From: Polyangium fumosum
Lineage (GTDB): Bacteria > Myxococcota_A > Polyangia > Polyangiales > Polyangiaceae
Direction: 5' to 3'
Assembly (NCBI RefSeq): GCF_005144585.1
Contig: NZ_SSMQ01000054.1
Span: 1-64,000 of the forward strand
DNA length: 64,000 nt
The translations under genes and the position numbers were made by a program. Position 1 is the stretch's first letter. Every line of letters begins with the position of its first letter. Below are positions 44,398 to 51,198 of the stretch, piece after piece. The notes beneath the pieces are model-generated. The model was not told where the DNA came from. It ran no database searches and saw nothing but the letters and a program-made list of their open reading frames with translations.

Positions 44398-44579
44398 GGC
44401 ATTCTCCGAGATCCCTCTCCAGGATCGGCCTCACGCGGGACGCATCGAGGTGCGGGGGCCATGGAGATCCTGAAGGGGCAATGATGAGGTTATCGAGCCT
44501 TCGGAATCGATGCGTGCTCCTTTGACGCGAGGACTCGAAGACCCCTACAGACTGAATCTTGCTGATTCATCAAAAGCAT

Positions 44580-44645
44580 CCAGGGGGTCGAGCGAAGGTC
44601 TCCAGGGGGTCGAGCGAAGGTCTCCAGGGGGTCGAGCGAAGGTCT
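44580..44645 (-). repeat. Three perfect 22-bp tandem repeats
   Basis: Units at 44580-44601, 44602-44623 and 44624-44645 are identical (CCAGGGGGTCGAGCGAAGGT plus CT), and a fourth diverges after ten bases. On the minus strand they contain CCTTCGCTCG. They lie in the 536-bp gap between two divergent genes, the helical protein (44397) and the Rrf2 regulator (44934). Confidence 0.9.
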
Positions 44646-44674
44646 CCAGGGGCTCTGCGACCGGGTCGAGACCT

Positions 44675-44821
44675 TCGATCAAAGGTCTCGAGGGACTCGA
44701 CGACCGGGTCGAGACCTCCGATCGAGGGTCTCGAGACCTTCGACGGAAGGTCTCGAGGAGGTCTCGGACCGCGTCGAGCCCCTCGATCAAAGGTCTCGAG
44801 GGACTCGACGACCGGGTCGAG
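44675..44821. repeat. Identical 39-bp repeat pair, 108 bp apart, in a GGTCTCGAG-rich region
   Basis: The 39 bases at 44675-44713 recur exactly at 44783-44821, beginning TCGATCAAAGGTCTCGAGGG. Between them lies a perfect 12-bp palindrome, GGTCTCGAGACC, at 44728-44739, and further copies of GGTCTCGAGG and CCGGGTCGAG. All of this is within 260 bp upstream of the Rrf2 regulator. Confidence 0.85.
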
Positions 44822-44933
44822 GCGGTCGATCGACCGGGTCGAGGCGGTGGAACCTTGTGCCAAAGAACACATCGCGTCGGTTCAAGCACCCGGGTTCTTT
44901 ACTTTTCCGATGCGACAACCTAAACCATGCCCC

Positions 44934-45392
44934 GTGAAGCTGTCCAACAAAGGCCGCTACGGGGTGCGCGCGTTGTTCGACATCGCCTTCCACAACGACG
45001 GCCGCCCCACGCAGATCCGCGAGATCGCCGGGCGCGAGATGATCCCCGCGCGGTTCCTGGAGCAGATCTTCCAGGACCTGAAGAAGGCCGGCATCCTCGG
45101 CGCGAAGCGTGGGCCCCGCGGCGGCTACCACCTCGCGCGGCCCGCCGCCGAGATCACGATCGGCGACGTCTTCCGCGCGCTCGAAGGACCGATCGTCGTC
45201 TGCCCCGCCGAGGACGAAGGCCCGCGCGGCGCCGAGCCCTGCGGCCCGGACGCGACCGCGGCCGCCTTCAAGGACCTCGCGGTCGCCATCGAAAAAGCCT
45301 TCGACGACATCTCCATCGCCGACGTCGTGCGGCGCGGCGAGGCCCTCGGGCTCCGCCGCGGCGAGAGCGAGCGCGTCGACTTCATCATCTAG
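44934..45392 (+). CDS. Rrf2-family transcriptional regulator of the cysteine cluster
   Basis: A 152-residue regulator opening with KLSNKGRYGVRALFDIA, the standard Rrf2 start, which fixes the GTG at 44934. The winged helix includes IREIAGREMIPARFLEQIFQ and the wing GAKRGPRGGYHLARP. Only two Cys are present (C90 and C103), fewer than the three of IscR, so an Fe-S cluster is uncertain; it may instead work like CymR, which senses cysteine synthase and O-acetylserine. It precedes cysK by seven bases, and the cysK ribosome site overlaps its stop codon. The repeat-rich leader may contain its operators. Confidence 0.9.
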   Translation: MKLSNKGRYGVRALFDIAFHNDGRPTQIREIAGREMIPARFLEQIFQDLKKAGILGAKRGPRGGYHLARPAAEITIGDVFRALEGPIVVCPAEDEGPRGAEPCGPDATAAAFKDLAVAIEKAFDDISIADVVRRGEALGLRRGESERVDFII

Positions 45393-45399
45393 GAGCGTG

Positions 45400-46365
45400 A
45401 TGCACGAGCCCGGACAAAAGCCTGCATTGCCCTCGCATCCGCGCGTGGTCGGCTCGGTGCTCGACCTCGTCGGCGACACGCCGCTCTTCGAGATCCAGCG
45501 GCTCGACACAGAACATCCGCGCGGCCGTGTCTTCGCGAAGGCCGAGCAGCAGAACCCGGGCGGCTCCGTGAAGGACCGCATCTGCCTCGCGATGATCGAG
45601 GCCGCCGAGGCGAGCGGCGCGCTCGGGCCGGGCGGCGTCGTCGTCGAGCCGACGAGCGGCAACACGGGGATCGGCCTCGCGCTCGTGTGCGCGGCGAAGA
45701 GCTATCGATGCGTGCTCACGATGCCCGCGAGCATGAGCCTCGAACGCAGGCAGCTCCTCGAAGCATACGGCGCCGAGGTGATCCTGACCGAGGCCGAAGC
45801 GCAGATGGAAGGCGCCATCACGAAGGCGCACGAGATCGTCCGGACGACGAAGGGCGCGTTCATGCCGGGGCAGTTCGAGAACCCCGAGAACCCGCGCATC
45901 CACGCCGAGAGCACGGCCCGCGAGATCTTGCAGGCGATGGCGAACGAGCCGATCCACGCATTCGTCGCGGGCGTCGGCACGGGCGGCACCGTGAGCGGCG
46001 TCGGCGCGGTGCTGCGGCAGAAGAGCCCGGCCCCTCGGATCATCGCCGTCGAGCCCGAGGCCTGCGCCACGATCTCGCGCGGCGAGCGCGGCCCCACGAA
46101 GATCCAGGGCCTCGCGCCGGGGTTCGTCCCCGCGAACTATCGCCCCGAGCACGTCGACGAGGTGCGCACGGTGAGCGAGCAGGCGGCGTACGACACGAAG
46201 GTCGCGCTCGCCCGCAAGGAGGGGCTGCTCGTGGGCATCAGCGCGGGCGCGGCCGTCCGGGTCGCGCTCGACGTCGCGCGCGAGCTTGGCCCCGGCGCCC
46301 ACGTGGTCACGGTGCTCTGTGACACGGGGGAGCGGTATTTCAGCCTCGACGAGTACTTCAAGTAG
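45400..46365 (+). CDS. cysK: Cysteine synthase (O-acetylserine sulfhydrylase)
   Basis: A 321-residue PLP enzyme making cysteine from O-acetylserine and sulfide. The PLP Lys is K58 in QQNPGGSVKDR; PTSGNTGIGLA binds substrate; GVGTGGTVSGVG binds PLP phosphate; the C-terminal Ser is in VGISAGAA. It ends CDTGERYFSLDEYFK, as in CysK. AGGAG, overlapping the regulator stop, serves the ATG at 45400. It is the second gene of a sulfur operon. Confidence 0.95.
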   Translation: MHEPGQKPALPSHPRVVGSVLDLVGDTPLFEIQRLDTEHPRGRVFAKAEQQNPGGSVKDRICLAMIEAAEASGALGPGGVVVEPTSGNTGIGLALVCAAKSYRCVLTMPASMSLERRQLLEAYGAEVILTEAEAQMEGAITKAHEIVRTTKGAFMPGQFENPENPRIHAESTAREILQAMANEPIHAFVAGVGTGGTVSGVGAVLRQKSPAPRIIAVEPEACATISRGERGPTKIQGLAPGFVPANYRPEHVDEVRTVSEQAAYDTKVALARKEGLLVGISAGAAVRVALDVARELGPGAHVVTVLCDTGERYFSLDEYFK

Positions 46366-46399
46366 CAGCGAGACCCCAAGCACCCACGGAGAGATCCCC

Positions 46400-46678
46400 A
46401 TGCCTGTCGTTCGTATCCCCACCCCCATGCGCACGCTGACCGGAAGCAAAGACGAGGTCGAGGCGACGGGCGCGACCGTCGGCGAGATCATCGAGGACCT
46501 CGAGAAGCGCCACCCGGGCATCCGCGATCGGCTGCTCGACGCGAAGGGCGTGCGCCGCTTCGTGAACATCTTCGTCGGCGAGGAGGACATCCGCTTCCTC
46601 GACGGCCTCAAGACCGAGGTGAAGTCGACGGATCAGATCTCGATCGTGCCCGCCATCGCGGGCGGCAGCGACGCCTAG
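46400..46678 (+). CDS. cysO: Ubiquitin-like sulfur carrier protein, CysO/MoaD type
   Basis: A 92-residue beta-grasp protein of the MoaD/ThiS family (VRIPTPMRTLTGSKDEVEAT, then FVNIFVGEEDIRFLDGL and DQISIVPAIAGG). In mycobacteria CysO ends in Gly-Gly, which becomes the thiocarboxylate that donates sulfur to CysM. Here the Gly88-Gly89 pair is followed by Ser-Asp-Ala, so a three-residue tail must be removed first. The adjacent JAMM protease is the obvious candidate. It lies two bases before cysM. Confidence 0.9.
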   Translation: MPVVRIPTPMRTLTGSKDEVEATGATVGEIIEDLEKRHPGIRDRLLDAKGVRRFVNIFVGEEDIRFLDGLKTEVKSTDQISIVPAIAGGSDA

Positions 46679-46679
46679 G

Positions 46680-47630
46680 ATGCGCGCCACGCTCGTGCGG
46701 TCGCGCCGCCTCGGCTCGGTGACCGAGGCCGTCGGCAACACGCCGCTCGTCCGCCTCGATCGGGTGGCCCGGGAGGCGCCGAGCGTCGAGGTGTACGCGA
46801 AGCTCGAGTTCGCGAACCCCGGCGGCTCGGTGAAGGACCGGGCCGCGCTCCGGATGATGACGAAGGCGATCGAGGAGGGGAAGCTCGGCACGGGCAAGAT
46901 CCTCATCGACTCGACGAGCGGCAACACGGGCGTCGCGTACTCGATCTTCGGCGCCGCGCTCGGCGTGCCCGTGCGCCTCGTCATGCCCTCGAACGTGACG
47001 AAGGCGCGCAAGGACATCGCGCGCGCCTTCGGCACGGAGATCATCTACAGCGACCCGATGGAGGGCTCCGACGGCGCGATCCGCTACGTGCGGGAGATCG
47101 TGGCGAAGGATCCGGAGACGTACTTCTACCCGGACCAGTACTCGAACCCGCACAACCCACTCGCGCACTACCACGGCACGGGCGCGGAGATCCTCGACGC
47201 GCTCGGCGATCGCTTGACGCACTTCGTCGCCGGGATCGGCACGAGCGGGACGATCGTGGGCACGTCGCGGCGGCTGAAGGAGCACACGCGAAAGGTCCGC
47301 TGCGTCGCGGTCGAGCCCACGGAGGCCATGCACGGGCTCGAAGGGCTGAAGCACCTGCCGAGCTCGCTCGTGCCGGCGATCCACGACAGCAGCGCCTACG
47401 ACGAGACGTTCCGCGTGACGACGGAGGACGGCTGGGACATGGCCGACCGGCTCGCGCGCGAGGAGGCGTTGCTCGTCGGGCATTCGAGCGGGGCGAACGT
47501 GTTCGCGGCCGTCGAGATCGCGAAGAAGCTGCACGAGACGGTCGGCGGTGGGTGCGTGGTGGCGATCGTGTGCGACCGCGGCGATCGGTACTTCGCGCCG
47601 ATGAAATGGGAGAAGCGATATCTATGGTGA
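46680..47630 (+). CDS. cysM: CysO-dependent cysteine synthase (CysM)
   Basis: A 316-residue PLP enzyme of the beta-substituting family. The Lys is K52 in FANPGGSVKDR, with DSTSGNTGVAYSI, AGIGTSGTIVGT and HSSGANVFAA. Together with the adjacent cysO and mec genes this matches the mycobacterial CysM, which uses O-phosphoserine and CysO thiocarboxylate to make CysO-Cys. Starts two bases after cysO and overlaps mec by seven bases. Confidence 0.93.
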   Translation: MRATLVRSRRLGSVTEAVGNTPLVRLDRVAREAPSVEVYAKLEFANPGGSVKDRAALRMMTKAIEEGKLGTGKILIDSTSGNTGVAYSIFGAALGVPVRLVMPSNVTKARKDIARAFGTEIIYSDPMEGSDGAIRYVREIVAKDPETYFYPDQYSNPHNPLAHYHGTGAEILDALGDRLTHFVAGIGTSGTIVGTSRRLKEHTRKVRCVAVEPTEAMHGLEGLKHLPSSLVPAIHDSSAYDETFRVTTEDGWDMADRLAREEALLVGHSSGANVFAAVEIAKKLHETVGGGCVVAIVCDRGDRYFAPMKWEKRYLW

Positions 47631-48172
47631 CGGATGCTCCGTGGACGCGCGGCGACCTGACGATCACGCGCAGCGCGCTCGCCGTCGTGGAGAAGGACGC
47701 GCTGCGCGGCTACGCAGCCGACGAGGAGGCGTGCGGGTACTTGCGTGGGCCCGCAGAGAGCCCGCTCCGCTGCGACGAGGCCGTGGTGATGCAGAACGTC
47801 GCGAACAAGCTGCACGCGATCGATCCGGAGCTGTACTTCCGCACGGCGCGCACGTTCTTCTCGTTCAACGAGAAGAAGTTCGACGACGCGGTCCGCGCCG
47901 CGGCGCGTGAAGGCCGGCCCGTGAAGATCCTCTACCACTCGCACCTCGACGCGGGCGCGTACTTCAGCCCCACGGACGCGGCCGTGATGAGCATGGGCGA
48001 GCCGCCCGCCGAGGAAGGCGGCGCCATCACGATGGGCCCAGGGCCGGCCTGGCCGCTCGCGTTCCTCGTGACGAGCGTGCGCGACGGCGTGATCGACGAG
48101 CACCGGCTCTTCGTGTGGGACGCGGAGACGCGATCGTTCGTGGGCCAAGCGATCACGGTCGTCGAGGAGTAA
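47624..48172 (+). CDS. mec: JAMM/M67 metalloprotease releasing cysteine from CysO
   Basis: A 182-residue zinc protease. The JAMM site is complete: E35 in DEEACGYL, then H105-S-H107, S115 and D118 in YHSHLDAGAYFSPTD. In mycobacteria Mec hydrolyses the bond between CysO and its new cysteine. It may also trim the Ser-Asp-Ala tail of this CysO. It is longer than the mycobacterial enzyme by about 40 residues, with an insertion after the active site (SMGEPPAEEGGAITMGPGPA). The ATG at 47624 lies inside cysM, showing coupling. Confidence 0.93.
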   Translation: MVTDAPWTRGDLTITRSALAVVEKDALRGYAADEEACGYLRGPAESPLRCDEAVVMQNVANKLHAIDPELYFRTARTFFSFNEKKFDDAVRAAAREGRPVKILYHSHLDAGAYFSPTDAAVMSMGEPPAEEGGAITMGPGPAWPLAFLVTSVRDGVIDEHRLFVWDAETRSFVGQAITVVEE

Positions 48173-48178
48173 CGCCTC

Positions 48179-49894
48179 GTGGGCGGCTTCGTCGTCTGGT
48201 TCACGGGCCTCTCCGGCGCGGGCAAGAGCACGCTCGGCGCGATGCTCGCGGCGGAGCTGCGCGCGCGCGGGGTGCACGTCGAGGTGCTCGACGGCGACGA
48301 GGTGCGGACGCATCTGTCGAAGGGGCTCGGGTTCTCCCGGGAGGATCGCGACACGAACGTGCGACGTATCGGCTTCGTGGCGAAGCTCGTCGCGCGGAGC
48401 GGCGCGTGCGCGATCACCGGCGCGATCAGCCCGTTCCGAGCGATCCGCGACGAGCAACGCGCGCAGATCGAGCGGTTCGTGGAGGTGTATTGCAGCGCGT
48501 CGATCGACGCGCTCGCCGCGCGGGATCCCAAGGGGCTCTACCGCAAGGCGCTGGCGGGAGAGATCAAGGGGTTCACGGGGGTCGATGATCCCTACGAGCC
48601 GCCCCTCGCGCCCGAGGTCACGCTGTCCACGGACCACGAGAGCAAGGAGGAGAGCCTCGCGAAGATCGTCGGCAAGCTCGAGGAGCTCGGGTTCGTCCCG
48701 CGGCGAGCGTCGGCGATCCTCGGGCCCGGGACGGCCCTCTCGCTCGTCGCGCCGCACGGCGGTGAGCTCGTGATCCGCGCGGTGCAGGCGCAGGAGCGAC
48801 GCGAGGCGCTCGCCGAGCGGGCCCGCTCGCTGCCGACGATCACGCTCGACAGGGAGGCGGAGGTTGATCTCGCGCGGCTCGCCGACGGTTCGCTCTCGCC
48901 GCTCAAGGGCTTCCTGGGCTCGAAGGATTGGCTGCGGGTCGCGGACGAGATGCGGCTCGAACAGGGCCTCCCGTGGCCGACGTTCGTCACGCTCGCCGCG
49001 AGCGAAGAGGCGGCGCGCGCGGCGCAGGCGCGTGGGGAAGCGGCGCTCTGCACGGCCGCGGGGGAGGTCGTCGCGATCGTCGAGGTCAGCGACGTCTACC
49101 GGCCGGAGGACCTCGTGCGAGGCCGCAAGCTCCTCGGGCCGCTCGGCAAGGACGACCCCGAGATCACGAGGCAGCTCCGCCGTGGGCCTTTCCTCGTCGG
49201 CGGCGAGGTGCAGGTGCTCCGCGAGGGTTTCCCCGCCACCGGGGCTACGGATCCGCCCCGGAGGACGCGGCAGCTCTTCCAGCACGAGGGCGAAACGAAG
49301 GTCACGGCGCTGCGGGTCCGATCGATCCCCCGGCGCGCCGAGGAGCACCTCGCGCGGCTCGCCCTCGACCTCACGGGGGCCCTCTGGATCCAGGTGCTGA
49401 CGAACGTCGAGGGCGGCGACGCCTCCCGCGTCGACCCCGGGGCCCGCGGGAGACGATCCCTCTACGAGGTGCTCGCCTCGTCCTTTCCGCCCAGGCGTGT
49501 CCTCGTCTCGGACGGCATCGAGGTGCGGCGCTCCGGCGCGCGCAGGGCGGTGCTCGACGCGATCCTCAGCCAGAACCACGGGGCCTCTCACGCCGTCGTC
49601 ACGCTTTCCGCGGAGGAGGGCGGCGCGAGCGGTGCAGAGCGGGCGTTCCGCGTCTATGCTCCGGGAGAGCTCGGGGTCACGCCGCTTTGCATCGAGGAAC
49701 CGTTCTACTCCACCACCTTGAACGCGATGGCCACCGAGAGGAGCGCGCCGGGGGACACGTCCACCCGGATCACCGCGACCGAGGCGGAGATCCTCGACAG
49801 GATCCAGCGCGGCGAGGCGCCCCCGCCGGAGGTCGTGCGCCCCGAGATCACGCGCGAGATCCGCAGCATGTACGAGCGCGCGAAGGGCGGTTGA
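48179..49894 (+). CDS. cysC: APS kinase fused to a catalytically degenerate ATP sulfurylase domain
   Basis: A 571-residue fusion. Residues 1-175 are an intact APS kinase: P-loop GLSGAGKST (10-18), LDGDEVR, REDRDTNVRRIGFVAKL, ISPFRAIRD and KGFTGVDDPYEPP. Residues about 185-571 are homologous to ATP sulfurylase (SLSPLKGFLGSKDW; ending PPPEVVRPEITREI), but the active site is lost: QTRN-PLHRAH aligns with R379-V-R-S-I-P-R-R-A-E388, the MRYAGPRE segment is VRRSGARR, and GRDHAG is absent. The second domain is likely structural or regulatory. GTG start, six bases after mec. Confidence 0.9.
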   Translation: MGGFVVWFTGLSGAGKSTLGAMLAAELRARGVHVEVLDGDEVRTHLSKGLGFSREDRDTNVRRIGFVAKLVARSGACAITGAISPFRAIRDEQRAQIERFVEVYCSASIDALAARDPKGLYRKALAGEIKGFTGVDDPYEPPLAPEVTLSTDHESKEESLAKIVGKLEELGFVPRRASAILGPGTALSLVAPHGGELVIRAVQAQERREALAERARSLPTITLDREAEVDLARLADGSLSPLKGFLGSKDWLRVADEMRLEQGLPWPTFVTLAASEEAARAAQARGEAALCTAAGEVVAIVEVSDVYRPEDLVRGRKLLGPLGKDDPEITRQLRRGPFLVGGEVQVLREGFPATGATDPPRRTRQLFQHEGETKVTALRVRSIPRRAEEHLARLALDLTGALWIQVLTNVEGGDASRVDPGARGRRSLYEVLASSFPPRRVLVSDGIEVRRSGARRAVLDAILSQNHGASHAVVTLSAEEGGASGAERAFRVYAPGELGVTPLCIEEPFYSTTLNAMATERSAPGDTSTRITATEAEILDRIQRGEAPPPEVVRPEITREIRSMYERAKGG

Positions 49895-51198
49895 TCGGCG
49901 CCCTCGTGGCGCTCGTGGCAGCGACGCTCGTCTCCACGAACGCGCACGCCGATCTCGCCGAGGACGCCGATCGCCTCGCGGGCACCTGGAAAGACCGCGG
50001 CGCCGTGACCACGCGCCTCGCGCCGCTCTTCCTCGACCACGGCCGGAACAAGCGCTTCGTGGTGCCGCAAGACATCGCCGACGACGAGCTGCCCGGCTGC
50101 ACGACGGTCGTCCTCCTCGGCGCGCCGAGCGCGGACTTCGCCGTGCTCACGGCCTCCGAGGCGGACCTGCCCCCGCTGCCGGCGGGCCTGCTGCCGCACG
50201 GCCATCCCGCGCTCGACCCGGAGGACCGCGGCACGAAGAGCTCGCTCGGCGTGGTGTCGCTCGTGCGATGCGGGCCGCGCCGCAAGGACCTCGCGTCGCT
50301 CGTCGTCTCGATGCGCTCGCCCCGCGGCGCGATCGAGATCCTCGTGGCGCGCTCGCCCGCGCCGCTCGGGGATCTGCGCGACGCGTTGCCCGAGCGCGCC
50401 TTTGGCCTCGTCGCGCCGCGCGGCAATCCGGGGAGGCCCATCGAGCCGGGGCCACTCGCCGAGCGTACGGTCCGCGCCGAGGAGCGGGCGCGATCCGAGG
50501 GCGCGGACCGGTTCACGCGCGTGCCCATGGTCGCCTCGGTCGAGGGCGCGGGCGAGTACCAGCTCCGCCTCGGCGAAGGCTGCCACCGTGTGCAGGTCAT
50601 GGCCGCCGTGCCGTCGACGTTCCCGCACCGCGCGACCGACGTCGACGCGGAGGCGCGCGACGACGCGGGCCGCATGCTCGCGCGGGATCGCAGCGAGGCC
50701 GCGGACGCGCGGCTCGACTTCTGCCTCGGCGAGGCGACCCGCGTGACCGTGCCGTTCGCGGGCGCGGCGGGCATGGTGCCGATGATGGTGATCGACGCGG
50801 TCTGGCCCATCCCGCGCGTGATCCCGAACTACTGGGGCGCACGCACGCGCGCCGGCTTCGCCTTCGCGCTGCGGCGGCGCAACGCGCCCGAGCCCACGGC
50901 GGCGCCCGTCTTCGAGTCGCTCGGCGTCGCGGGTCCGACGATGGTGCCGGTCACGCTGGAGCCGGGGCGCTGTTACCTCGCGGCCCTCGCGGTGGCGCGG
51001 GGCGAGTCGCGGGGGCTCCGGCTCGCGGCGACCGTCGGCGACAGGTACATGCGCGACGAGGTGGTCGATCGGCCCGAGGGCGCCGTGCTCGCGTTCTGCG
51101 CCGAGAGCGAGGAATCGGCGCGGATCGACGTCGAGGCGCGTGGCTCGGGCGTCTGGTGGACGTTCGCGCTCTTCGCGCTCGGAGGGGGCGAACCTTGA
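49891..51198 (+). CDS. Secreted protein of unknown function
   Basis: A 435-residue exported protein. The TTG at 49891 overlaps the stop of the previous gene (TTGA) and gives a complete signal peptide, IGALVALVAATLVSTNAHA. The mature part is beta-rich with regularly spaced Cys near CHRVQVMAAVP, DFCLGEAT and RCYLAALAVA, a pattern shared with the next gene. The repeated C-x-V-x-V strands suggest jellyroll modules that bind polysaccharide or protein. Paralogy with the downstream lipoprotein is likely but not provable by eye. Confidence 0.75.
   Translation: MIGALVALVAATLVSTNAHADLAEDADRLAGTWKDRGAVTTRLAPLFLDHGRNKRFVVPQDIADDELPGCTTVVLLGAPSADFAVLTASEADLPPLPAGLLPHGHPALDPEDRGTKSSLGVVSLVRCGPRRKDLASLVVSMRSPRGAIEILVARSPAPLGDLRDALPERAFGLVAPRGNPGRPIEPGPLAERTVRAEERARSEGADRFTRVPMVASVEGAGEYQLRLGEGCHRVQVMAAVPSTFPHRATDVDAEARDDAGRMLARDRSEAADARLDFCLGEATRVTVPFAGAAGMVPMMVIDAVWPIPRVIPNYWGARTRAGFAFALRRRNAPEPTAAPVFESLGVAGPTMVPVTLEPGRCYLAALAVARGESRGLRLAATVGDRYMRDEVVDRPEGAVLAFCAESEESARIDVEARGSGVWWTFALFALGGGEP

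Noticed and set aside
44510-44923. Open frames running through the 22-bp repeats on both strands
   Set aside because: 22 bp is not a multiple of three, so all frames repeat the same stop-free motif; the products are repeat translations without start signals or known domains.
47396-49591. A 731-codon minus-strand open frame
   Set aside because: Antisense to mec and the APS kinase fusion, whose motifs are unmistakable on the plus strand.
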